Source: Actinomycetota bacterium (GTDB lineage: Bacteria > Actinomycetota > Geothermincolia > Fen-727 > JAQURN01). Taken from it: DNA of 9,997 bases. A program made the translations under genes and the position numbers. Numbering within the stretch: position 1 is the first letter of the stretch; each line of letters opens with the position of its first letter. The stretch is taken from contig JAQURN010000038.1 in NCBI GenBank assembly GCA_028715585.1, positions 1 through 9,997 on the forward strand, read 5' to 3'. The notes beneath the pieces are model-generated. The model was not told the origin of the DNA and did no database searches. It was given only the letters and a program-made list of their open reading frames with translations. Shown in pieces: positions 1 to 6,943 of this stretch.

Positions 1-1
1 A

Positions 2-376
2 GTAGAGAGGGGAGACCAGGTAATCCACAATCTTGGCGATATCCTAAGAGAGCTCATAAAGCCAGAGGAGGAGTTTCTGGGGTATATGGGGGAGGATGAT
101 TTCGTAATTATCACCACGCCCCTGAGGGTTCTCCACATTTTTGAGAAACTCAAATCGCGCTTCGAGGAGAGTTTACAGGAGATATGTCCGGAAATCGCCG
201 AGAATTTTTCTATCGCTGGGGGTGGGGAGGTAAAGATTTCAATGGGAGTGGTAACCAACGAGGAAAAGCAATTTGGAGACCCACTTCAGGTTAAGAATAC
301 CGCCCTCGAGGTTCTCAAAAACGCAAGGAACGAGACAGGCCATTCCTGCGCGAACCTGAAAGATTATCCAGTCTAG
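2..376 (+). CDS. C-terminal part of a degenerate GGDEF-domain protein (5' end missing)
   Basis: The frame is open from the first bases of the window to a TAG stop at 374-376, so the gene begins outside the window. About 124 residues remain. They follow the GGDEF fold: a GDQVIHNLGDIL helix, then the signature loop as GYMGEDDF (codons about 83-106), then a late SMGVVTNEE strand and a final ALEVLKNAR helix. In active diguanylate cyclases the loop is GG(D/E)EF. Here the second Gly is Glu and the fourth residue is Asp, and no RxxD inhibitory site precedes the loop, so catalysis is unlikely. This type of domain, with GDDF-like loops and the SMGVVTNE strand, is often the C-terminal half of response regulators in deep-branching bacteria, but no receiver domain is visible here. 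It could be a nucleotide-binding or purely structural output domain. The family is fairly certain; the function is not known. Confidence 0.82.
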   Translation, partial: VERGDQVIHNLGDILRELIKPEEEFLGYMGEDDFVIITTPLRVLHIFEKLKSRFEESLQEICPEIAENFSIAGGGEVKISMGVVTNEEKQFGDPLQVKNTALEVLKNARNETGHSCANLKDYPV

Positions 377-714
377 GTTTCGAGTTTTCAAAATTCCTTG
401 TGTTATCACTGTCTTGAGTTCGGTGGCGATGCGCATAAAATCATGGCTGGCAGTTTCCAGAAGCTGTTGCCCAAATCCTACCGACCCCTCGAAGACCTTT
501 ACACTTATTGAGCCTGTTCTTGCTTAGCACTTGTCACAAGGCAAGACCCGAGCTGATAGGGAAATTTTCCCCCGAAAGGTAAGCTGAAACCCTATAAGAG
601 CAAACTGCTTGATTTTCGCCTCCTTCTCTTTCCGGGCATGCTTCTCTAAGTATCTTTAGTGCTAGGATATTTTGTAAACGTTTTGGAAGCGCAATCGCAG
701 CTAAAGGAGGAGGA
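377..714 (+). other. 338-bp non-coding leader region upstream of hypF
   Basis: I see no credible gene here: the only long frame is a minus-strand shadow that runs into hypF. The region holds a candidate promoter (414-441) and several small inverted repeats. GGGAAA (559-564) and TTTCCC (566-571) form a near-perfect palindrome. ATAGGG (556-561) is complementary to CCCTAT (590-595). AGCT occurs at 551-554 and again at 582-585. A CC-GAAA-GG tetraloop lies at 572-579, and AGCA (599-602) can pair with TGCT (606-609). A transcript from the candidate promoter would have a leader of about 270 nt. I compared it by eye with common riboswitch classes and matched none. Confidence 0.5.
414..441 (+). promoter_or_regulatory. 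Candidate sigma70-type promoter for the hyp operon
   Basis: TTGAGT (414-419) and TAAAAT (436-441) are separated by 16 bp. They match 4 of 6 bases of the -35 consensus and 5 of 6 of the -10 consensus. The site lies just past the end of the GGDEF gene and points toward hypF. It was found by eye in a fairly AT-rich stretch, so a chance match is possible. Confidence 0.3.
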
Positions 715-3045
715 GTGGAAAGAGAAACTAGGGCTCCCGAGGCGCCTCCTCTGGTCTTTTTGAGGATAGAAGTAAAAGGCATCGTTCAGGGTGTGGGCTT
801 CAGACCCTTCGTTTACCTTGCCGCGAACAGGAACAACGTAAAAGGAACTGTTTCAAATAATACCTCTGGGGTCGTGATAATGGCTTGCGGTTTGAAGGAA
901 GACCTCGACACGTTCACGAGGGAAATTAAAGAGAGCGCCCCTCCTCAGGCAATAATCGAAAAAATGGTTACCCAGGAGTGCGAGCCTTTCGACGCGGATG
1001 TTTTCAAAATCGTCCCCAGCGAAGCAAAAGGCGAGAAAGAGGTGCTGATATCACCTGACCTCGCGGTGTGCAGGGAGTGCGTGGAGGAGCTGTTCGATCC
1101 AGGTGACAGGAGGTACCGCTACCCGTTCATCAACTGCACGAACTGTGGTCCTCGCTTCACAATCATCAGGGACACACCCTATGACAGGGCAAGTACTTCC
1201 ATGGCGAAGTTCAAGATGTGCGAGGAATGTCAGGCGGAATATGATGACCCAACGAACAGGAGATTCCATGCCCAGCCAAACGCGTGCCCACGGTGTGGTC
1301 CCAGGTTGTGGATGTGTAACCGTAACGGCGTAGAAATTGAGGGAGACCCCATTGAGATAGCTGCCAACCTGCTAAAAGAAGGGAAGATTCTCGCCATAAA
1401 AGGGCTCGGTGGCTTTCATCTCGCGTGTGATGCCACCTCTGATTTAGCTGTGGGGAAACTTCGCAATAGAAAGAAGCGTTATGGCAAGCCATTAGCGGTA
1501 ATGGTCAAGGATATCCGGGAGGCGAATTCCATATGCATGGTGGGAGGTCCCGAGAGGGAAACTCTCCAATCCCCAAGAGCCCCTATCGTTCTCATTGAGC
1601 AAAGAAAGGGTTCTAAGCTCTCCAGGAATGTCGCGGGAAGGCTCAAAGAGCAAGGAATTTTTCTTCCTTACACCCCCTTACATCATCTTCTCATGCGAGA
1701 GGTGTGCCTCCCCCTTGTGATGACCAGTGGCAACGTCTCCAGCGAGCCAATTGCTATAGACAACGATGAAGCCCTATCTAGGCTTTCTGGCATTGCCGAT
1801 TTTTTCCTCATGCATGACAGAGATATCCTGGTTCGTTTTGACGATTCAGTGGTGACGACCTTCGAGGGGGAAGTCTATCCAGTGAGGAGAGCAAGGGGAT
1901 ATGCTCCTTATCCCATATCCCTTGCGTCTCCATCTAAGGTGGAGGTGCTCGCGTTAGGAGGGGAACTCAAAAACACCCTTTGCCTGCTCAGAGGGGAACA
2001 CGCATTCTTGAGCCAGCACATAGGAGACATGGAGAGCACGGACGAGGTAGAGCACTTCAACGAAGCGCTCGCGACCATAAAGAGACTTTTTTCCCTCGAG
2101 CCGACTCTCGTTGCGTGTGATCTCCACCCAGATTACATGACGACTTCAATGGCAGAGGAGATGTGCCTTCCAATAGTTCGGGTTCAGCACCATCACGCTC
2201 ACGTCGCAAGTTGCATGGCTGACAACCGCTTCCAGGGTAGAGTAATAGGAGTTGCTTGGGATGGGACCGGCTATGGTGAGGACCATACCGTGTGGGGAGG
2301 AGAGTTTCTGCTTTCGGACAGCGCGGACTTCCAGAGGGTCGCGCATCTTTTCACCTATCCTATGCCTGGGGGGGAAGCCGCGATTGAAAAGCCTTACCGC
2401 ATGGCGATAGGGATTCTCTCGAGGGTGTTTGAAAGCGAGGGGAGGGCTTTCGATTTCATACGGAGGGTGCGAAAGATAGACGAGGCGGAAGCAGAAGCAA
2501 TCTCCTGGCAACTCTCGAGTGGTTTCAACACGCCGATGACTTCCAGCGCGGGGAGGCTCTTCGACGCGGTGAGCGAGATGCTAGGTATCCGATGCGAGGC
2601 GGAATATGAAGGACAAGCTGCCGCGGAGCTAGAGGCGGTGGCGGAAGATGTTTCCGATTTCTACGAGACCCCCCTGATTTCAGAGGGGGAAATGCTCGTT
2701 CTCGACACCAGAGAGGCTTTCCAGGGAATTGCCCGTGACATCGAGAAAAGTGTTGACGCGACTACGGTTGCTGGAAAATTTCACGCTACAATGGCTGAGT
2801 TCATAGTGAAAACCTGTGTTTTGTTGAGTGAACAAACTGGCATATCGGATGTTGCGTTGAGTGGAGGAGTTTTTCAGAATAAGCTACTCCTGCGAAAGGT
2901 TTTGGAAGGCATGAGAGAAAAGGGACTTACCCCAATGATTCACAGGCGAGTTCCTACGGGGGATGGTGGCATATCTCTTGGGCAGGCGGTGATAGCTGCG
3001 CAGAGGTTTGAAAAGGGTCGAGTTGGAACCATAGAGGGAGAATGA
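715..3045 (+). CDS. hypF: Carbamoyltransferase HypF, [NiFe] hydrogenase maturation
   Basis: HypF activates carbamoyl phosphate with ATP and moves the carbamoyl group to the C-terminal cysteine of HypE, the first step toward the CN ligands of the [NiFe] centre; it is cytoplasmic. All expected domains are present in order. The acylphosphatase domain carries VQGVGFRPF (residues 24-32). Two zinc-binding modules follow, with Cys pairs at 119/122, 141/144, 169/172 and 191/194. The YrdC-like domain (about 211-400) includes KRYGKPLAVMVKD and MTSGN. The Kae1-like domain (about 405-770) has the metal-binding QHHHAH (491-496), WDGTGYG and LSGGVFQN. The length of 776 aa is normal. The start is GTG at 715 behind AAAGGAGG (703-710), a short spacing. 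It adds about 15 residues before the first conserved strand, and a later TTG at 760 is possible. HypC begins one base after the TGA stop. Confidence 0.98.
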   Translation: MERETRAPEAPPLVFLRIEVKGIVQGVGFRPFVYLAANRNNVKGTVSNNTSGVVIMACGLKEDLDTFTREIKESAPPQAIIEKMVTQECEPFDADVFKIVPSEAKGEKEVLISPDLAVCRECVEELFDPGDRRYRYPFINCTNCGPRFTIIRDTPYDRASTSMAKFKMCEECQAEYDDPTNRRFHAQPNACPRCGPRLWMCNRNGVEIEGDPIEIAANLLKEGKILAIKGLGGFHLACDATSDLAVGKLRNRKKRYGKPLAVMVKDIREANSICMVGGPERETLQSPRAPIVLIEQRKGSKLSRNVAGRLKEQGIFLPYTPLHHLLMREVCLPLVMTSGNVSSEPIAIDNDEALSRLSGIADFFLMHDRDILVRFDDSVVTTFEGEVYPVRRARGYAPYPISLASPSKVEVLALGGELKNTLCLLRGEHAFLSQHIGDMESTDEVEHFNEALATIKRLFSLEPTLVACDLHPDYMTTSMAEEMCLPIVRVQHHHAHVASCMADNRFQGRVIGVAWDGTGYGEDHTVWGGEFLLSDSADFQRVAHLFTYPMPGGEAAIEKPYRMAIGILSRVFESEGRAFDFIRRVRKIDEAEAEAISWQLSSGFNTPMTSSAGRLFDAVSEMLGIRCEAEYEGQAAAELEAVAEDVSDFYETPLISEGEMLVLDTREAFQGIARDIEKSVDATTVAGKFHATMAEFIVKTCVLLSEQTGISDVALSGGVFQNKLLLRKVLEGMREKGLTPMIHRRVPTGDGGISLGQAVIAAQRFEKGRVGTIEGE

Positions 3046-3046
3046 A

Positions 3047-3277
3047 ATGTGCCTCGCTATACCGGCTGAGGTAGTTGAAGTGATAGAGGGCGAGATAGCT
3101 GTTGTCGATTTCGGAGACGCAAAAAAAAGAGTTAGCCTCGCATTGGTGGATGGCGTGGAAAAAGGGGATTTCGTCCTAGTTCACGCTGGGTTTGCGATTG
3201 AGAAGGTGGACGCGGAAGAGGCATTGAAGACAAGGCAGCTTTTCGAGGAGCTCGAGCGGTTGAATGAAGCTAATTGA
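3047..3277 (+). CDS. hypC: Hydrogenase maturation chaperone HypC
   Basis: HypC is a small chaperone that works with HypD to hold the iron while CN and CO ligands are attached, then delivers it to the hydrogenase large subunit. The 76-aa protein begins MCLAIPAEV, with the essential Cys2 exposed once Met is removed. It has the small beta-barrel pattern and the family motif HAGFAIEKVD (residues 46-55), and ends in a short helix, which is normal for the family. The start is ATG with an AGGGAG ribosome site (about 3035-3040) six bases upstream, inside the end of hypF. Its last 14 bases overlap the start of hypD, which fits coupled production of two partners that form a complex. Confidence 0.97.
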   Translation: MCLAIPAEVVEVIEGEIAVVDFGDAKKRVSLALVDGVEKGDFVLVHAGFAIEKVDAEEALKTRQLFEELERLNEAN

Positions 3278-4340
3278 GGAATACCGAAACCCAGCTGTGA
3301 TGAAAGAGCTTGCTGAGAAAGTGAAAGAGCTCGGAGTGCGCTCTACGCTGATGGAGGTATGCGGAACCCACACAATGGCAATTTCACGTTTTGGCTTGAG
3401 GTCATTCCTGCCACCCGAGGTGGATCTCGTTTCCGGCCCTGGCTGTCCGGTATGCGTAACGGCTGATAGAGATATCGATAGGGCAATTGCGCTCTCTGCC
3501 ATCGGGGATGTAACCCTTGCAACCTTCGGAGACATGGTAAGAGTGCCTGGGTCGCGAAGCTCCCTCCAGGAGGCATCCGCGTCAGGCGCAAATGTCAAGG
3601 TTGTGTATTCGCCACTTGAGGCGCTCGAGATGGCAAAATCCGACAGGGAAAGGAAAATCGTTTTTTTAGGGATAGGGTTTGAGACCACCGCCCCAGCGGT
3701 GGCTGCCACTATAATCGAGGCTAAGCGAGAAAACATCAACAATTTTTTTGTCTTGAGCCTTCACAAGCTAGTGCCTCCAGCTTTGAGGGCGCTAGCCGAA
3801 CTGCCAGACTTCCACGTAGACGGCTTCATTCTGCCAGGACATGTTAGCACCATCATCGGAAGCAAGGCTTACGAATTTCTAGCTTCTGAATATGGCATTC
3901 CTGGCGTCATTGCCGGCTTCGAGCCGACCGATGTAATGCGGGCCATATACATGCTACTTCGCATGCAAAAGGAAGAGGCAGAAATTGCGATAGAATACAC
4001 GAGGGCGGTAAAACCTAATGGAAACAGGAAGGCCATCGAGACGATGCATGAAGTCTTTGAGCCATGCGACGCCGAGTGGAGGGGGTTGTTTCGGCTTGCT
4101 GGGAGCGGGCTTTTGCTTAGGGAGAATTATAAGGAGTTCGATGCTGGAGAGTGGGAGGTTGATGTTCCCCCACCACTAGAGAAGAAAGGATGTAGATGTG
4201 GCGATGTCCTTTGTGGAAGGATAAAGCCGATGGAGTGTGGTTTGTTCGGAAAAACATGCACGCCGGAGACCCCCGTTGGTCCATGCATGGTTTCGAGCGA
4301 GGGCACATGCGCTTCTTACTACCTTTACTGCGATGAGTAA
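3264..4340 (+). CDS. hypD: Hydrogenase maturation protein HypD (Fe-S scaffold)
   Basis: HypD carries a [4Fe-4S] cluster and, with HypC, is the scaffold on which Fe(CN)2CO is built. The 358-aa length is typical. The family signatures are all visible: MEVCGTHTMAI with Cys33, SGPGCPVC with Cys61 and Cys64, and GIGFETTAPA (136-145). The C-terminal cysteine-rich segment runs from CRCGDVLCG through CGLFGKTCTPE to PCMVSSEGTCA and supplies cluster ligands. The ATG at 3264 lies inside hypC, and a GAGGAG 13 bases upstream may be a weak ribosome site, so translation may depend on coupling. The end overlaps hypE by 8 bases. No key residue appears to be missing. Confidence 0.98.
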   Translation: MKLIEEYRNPAVMKELAEKVKELGVRSTLMEVCGTHTMAISRFGLRSFLPPEVDLVSGPGCPVCVTADRDIDRAIALSAIGDVTLATFGDMVRVPGSRSSLQEASASGANVKVVYSPLEALEMAKSDRERKIVFLGIGFETTAPAVAATIIEAKRENINNFFVLSLHKLVPPALRALAELPDFHVDGFILPGHVSTIIGSKAYEFLASEYGIPGVIAGFEPTDVMRAIYMLLRMQKEEAEIAIEYTRAVKPNGNRKAIETMHEVFEPCDAEWRGLFRLAGSGLLLRENYKEFDAGEWEVDVPPPLEKKGCRCGDVLCGRIKPMECGLFGKTCTPETPVGPCMVSSEGTCASYYLYCDE

Positions 4341-5361
4341 TTCGAGCCAAACGCAAAACAACGAAGTTATAAATCTTTCGCACGGCGGAGGCACGAGCCG
4401 GATGCAGACTCTACTCCGCAAGACAGTTTTCCCGGTTTTGGGAAATGAAGACCTCTTCGACATGGAAGACGCGGCGAAGGTGGAGGTTCCAGAGGGCTCG
4501 GTTGCGCTCACGACCGACTCTTTCACGGTAAAGCCGCTTTTCTTCCCAGGAGGCGACATCGGAAAGCTTTCTATTTGTGGCACCGTAAACGACCTTGCCA
4601 TGAGGGGCGCAAAGCCTCTCTTCATGACGCTTGCTCTCGTGTTGGAGGAGGGGCTCTCTTTTAATAAGTTAGAGAAAGCTCTAGAGTCGGTTGGGAAATG
4701 GGCTCGTGAAGCAGGGGTTAAGATAGTATCCGGCGATACGAAGGTGGTTGAGAGGGGTTTCGCCGATGGGATGTATATAAATACAACCGGCGTTGGCGTA
4801 ATTTTTGAGGGAAAGGAAGTTTCCATAAGAGGTGCCAAAGAAGGGGATGTCCTCATAATCAATGGTTTTGTGGGTGACCACGGTATGGCTGTCATGAATG
4901 CCCGCGAGAGTATTTTTTCGGATGCCAACCTTTCGTCGGACTGCGCCCCACTCTGGGGGCTCGTTGATACCATGCAGGATGCCGCGTGCCTTCATGCATT
5001 GAGGGATCCCACCAGGGGAGGGCTTGGAGCAGCCTTGAAAGAAATGGCCCAAGCGTCTGGGTGCCACTTGGAAATCTGGGAGGAGGATATACCCGTGCGA
5101 GCTCCAGTGGAAGCGGCCTGCGAGATGCTAGGCCTGGATCCCTTGTTCGTGGCGAACGAGGGCAAGCTCCTTTGCGCGGTCGCGCCGCTAGATGCTGACA
5201 CGGTCCTTTGCGCGATGCGTTCCCATCCCTATGGCAAGGAAGCAAGGATAATAGGAGAGGTTGTGAGCGGAAAGCCGGGAGAGGTGACAGTTAGAACATC
5301 TATGGGTACTAGAAGACCTCTGAGGATGCCTTCTGGGGAGCAGCTTCCGCGCATTTGCTAA
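4333..5361 (+). CDS. hypE: Carbamoyl dehydratase HypE
   Basis: HypE accepts the carbamoyl group from HypF on its terminal cysteine, dehydrates it with ATP to a thiocyanate, and passes cyanide to the HypC-HypD iron. The 342-aa protein shows the AIR-synthase-like ATP-binding features: LSHGGG (15-20), TTDSFTVKPLFFPGGDIG (60-77), CGTVNDLAMRGA (82-93), SGDTKVV and DPTRGGLG. It ends in PRIC, so the catalytic C-terminal Cys342 is present. I place the start at ATG 4333, where the sequence begins MSNSSQTQNNEV. The frame stays open upstream to 4237, but that part overlaps the conserved end of hypD and has no family similarity. No ribosome site precedes 4333; the 8-base overlap with hypD suggests translational coupling. 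Confidence 0.97.
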   Translation: MSNSSQTQNNEVINLSHGGGTSRMQTLLRKTVFPVLGNEDLFDMEDAAKVEVPEGSVALTTDSFTVKPLFFPGGDIGKLSICGTVNDLAMRGAKPLFMTLALVLEEGLSFNKLEKALESVGKWAREAGVKIVSGDTKVVERGFADGMYINTTGVGVIFEGKEVSIRGAKEGDVLIINGFVGDHGMAVMNARESIFSDANLSSDCAPLWGLVDTMQDAACLHALRDPTRGGLGAALKEMAQASGCHLEIWEEDIPVRAPVEAACEMLGLDPLFVANEGKLLCAVAPLDADTVLCAMRSHPYGKEARIIGEVVSGKPGEVTVRTSMGTRRPLRMPSGEQLPRIC

Positions 5362-5397
5362 AGATTTTCTTTGCCGAAGAGGAGGTAGTAGGAGAGG

Positions 5398-6084
5398 ATG
5401 GCTCTATTTCTAAAATGCCTTGTTTCTTCCGTCGTGGGCTACCTTCTGGGATCGATTCCCTTTGCGCTCCTGGCAGGGAAAATCCTTGCCGGGAAAGATT
5501 TGAGGAAATGTGGTTCGGGCAATCTCGGCGCTTCCAACGTATTCCGGGAGGTTGGGAAAGCGGCGGGGGTGGCGGTCTTTTTCCTCGACTGTGCCAAGAT
5601 GGTGGTTCCCCTGCTCCTTATGAGGCTGCTTGGCTTGCCAGAGTTGGCACAGGCACTCTGCGCCCTTTTCGTGATAATCGGGCATAACTGGCCAATTTTT
5701 ACGCGCTTCGTGGGAGGGAGAGGCCTCGCGGTCACGCTCGCCGGGGGTATAGTTCTTCTTCCATGGGAAACCCTGGCATTTTTTGGGATGCTTGCCATAG
5801 GGTTCTTTGCTAACGCCCTTGCCCTGTTTGCGGCTTTTGGTTATCTCCTGTGGGCGGCTCTCGCCTTTGTGCGGGGTGAACCCGCTGTGGCTTTCGCTTT
5901 CGGGGCTACTGTTCTCGCCTTTGTTCGGCGGCTTCAAGGGAGTCCTCAGGTTGCCGCTCCGATAGGGGAGGTGAAGCGGAGCAAAATCATACGGGAAAGA
6001 TTGCTGTTTGACCGCGAATACCGCCCTCCTGAGGCAGAGGGTGACGAGACCTCAAAGGCAGACGGAGTTACTTCCCCGAAGTAG
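5398..6084 (+). CDS. plsY: PlsY-like acyl-phosphate:glycerol-3-phosphate acyltransferase
   Basis: PlsY is a multi-pass membrane enzyme that transfers an acyl chain from acyl phosphate to glycerol 3-phosphate, the first step of phospholipid synthesis. Motif 1 is clear as SGNLGASNV (40-48), after GSIPFA (18-23) and GKDLRKCG. Motif 2 is HNWPIFTRFVGGRG (96-109), with Arg in place of the usual Lys in GGKG. Several hydrophobic segments span about residues 5-30, 55-80, 83-97 and 110-177. Motif 3, usually an H-x-x-N-I-x-R-L type sequence, is reduced to FVRRLQGSPQ (175-184). A charged tail of about 40 residues brings the length to 228 aa, against about 190-215 for most PlsY. It may be a divergent paralogue. 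The ATG at 5398 follows GGAGG (5381-5385) and GGAG (5391-5394). The 36-bp gap after hypE suggests co-transcription, and it faces fakB. Confidence 0.88.
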   Translation: MALFLKCLVSSVVGYLLGSIPFALLAGKILAGKDLRKCGSGNLGASNVFREVGKAAGVAVFFLDCAKMVVPLLLMRLLGLPELAQALCALFVIIGHNWPIFTRFVGGRGLAVTLAGGIVLLPWETLAFFGMLAIGFFANALALFAAFGYLLWAALAFVRGEPAVAFAFGATVLAFVRRLQGSPQVAAPIGEVKRSKIIRERLLFDREYRPPEAEGDETSKADGVTSPK

Positions 6085-6091
6085 GAAGCCC

Positions 6092-6934
6092 TTAATAAAA
6101 GCCTGTTCCTATCAACACTGGACCGGTGTGCTTCCCCATGACAGGCGTAAATTCAGCCATGATGAATTCTTGGTGCTCGACTCTGCTTTTTAGAAGCTCC
6201 GCAAACCTTTGAGCTTCGTCCTCCATCCCGGCGTAAGTTACCGACAGATGTAGAGGTCCACGCTCTGCCACATTCTCATTCAGGTAGCTTATTATCCGCT
6301 CGTATGCCTTCTTTCTAGACCTCGGCTTTGCAAAAGTCTTCGTCTCGCCATTTTCTACGATTAGGATTGGCTTGATGTTCAATTTTCCCGCGGCGTAAGC
6401 GGATAGGCCACCGACACGACCGCTTTTCTTTAAGTAATCAAGCGTATCCAGAATGCCAAGTAGCTTTACCCTGTCGACAACCCACTCGGCTCTGGCTTTA
6501 ACCTCTTCAAGACTTTTGCCTTCCCTGGCAAGCCTTGCAGCTTCTCTCACCACGAACCCTTGGGCAGTTGCCGCGTTTTTGGAGTCAACTACTTCGATCC
6601 TTATAGAGTCAACCTTGCTTGCGGCAGTCATCGCCGAGTTGATGGAAGCACTGTATTCTCTGCTTAGGGTTATGCATACGGCTGAGCTATATTTTCCCGC
6701 AAGGCTTTCGAATGCCTCGATGTAGTCACCTACCGAAGGGGCTGAGGTGCTCGTGCTTGCGAAATCTTTCTCCATTGCTCGATAGAATTCTCCAGGGGTG
6801 ATATCTACACCATCTCTGTAGCTCTTGTCCCCGATTATAAGGGTAAGTGGAACGACCTTTATGCCATATTCCTCGACATAATCCTTTGGAAGGCATGCGG
6901 CGCTGCACGTAACAATGCCTACTTCTTGTTTCAT
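6092..6934 (-). CDS. fakB: DegV-family fatty-acid-binding protein, probable FakB
   Basis: FakB proteins bind a free fatty acid and present it to FakA, which phosphorylates the carboxylate; the acyl phosphate then enters phospholipid synthesis or elongation. The 280-aa length is typical of DegV proteins. Family landmarks are an N-terminal Rossmann-like strand (VGIVTCSAACLP), the ligand-loop STSTSAPS (60-67), ITLSREYSAS (88-97), DYLKKSGRVGG (166-176), NIKPIL (186-191) and KHTGP (268-272) with the carboxylate-contacting His269. The first strand reads VTCS where the family normally has VTDS. The ATG at 6932-6934 follows an AGGAGG ribosome site (6940-6945) that overlaps the fakA stop codon, with only 9 bp between the two genes, so the pair is almost certainly one transcript. 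Fatty acid preference cannot be read from the sequence. Confidence 0.93.
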   Translation of the reverse strand: MKQEVGIVTCSAACLPKDYVEEYGIKVVPLTLIIGDKSYRDGVDITPGEFYRAMEKDFASTSTSAPSVGDYIEAFESLAGKYSSAVCITLSREYSASINSAMTAASKVDSIRIEVVDSKNAATAQGFVVREAARLAREGKSLEEVKARAEWVVDRVKLLGILDTLDYLKKSGRVGGLSAYAAGKLNIKPILIVENGETKTFAKPRSRKKAYERIISYLNENVAERGPLHLSVTYAGMEDEAQRFAELLKSRVEHQEFIMAEFTPVMGKHTGPVLIGTGFY

Positions 6935-6943
6935 GTATTCCTC

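Noticed and set aside
541..612. Possible riboswitch (c-di-GMP, cobalamin or lysine-like words such as GATAGGGAA and CCGAAAGG)
   Set aside because: The core sequences that define each class are missing: no GACGCAAAGCC for c-di-GMP-I and no GCCACTG for cobalamin. Reported only as an unexplained structured leader.
534..782. A minus-strand 82-codon frame in the hypF leader
   Set aside because: It extends into the hypF 5' end, shows no family features and has no ribosome site. The leader is treated as non-coding.
3176..3742. A 188-codon minus-strand frame opposite hypC/hypD
   Set aside because: It has no domain, no ribosome site, and fully overlaps conserved coding sequence on the other strand.
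4237..4332. An upstream start for hypE adding 32 residues
   Set aside because: That stretch lies over the conserved Cys-rich end of hypD and gives a basic, low-similarity peptide. ATG 4333 yields a normal HypE N-terminus.
4176..4973. A 265-codon open frame antisense to hypD/hypE
   Set aside because: Composition is Ser/Pro/Thr-rich with no recognisable motif, and it lies opposite two clearly conserved genes. It is a frame shadow.
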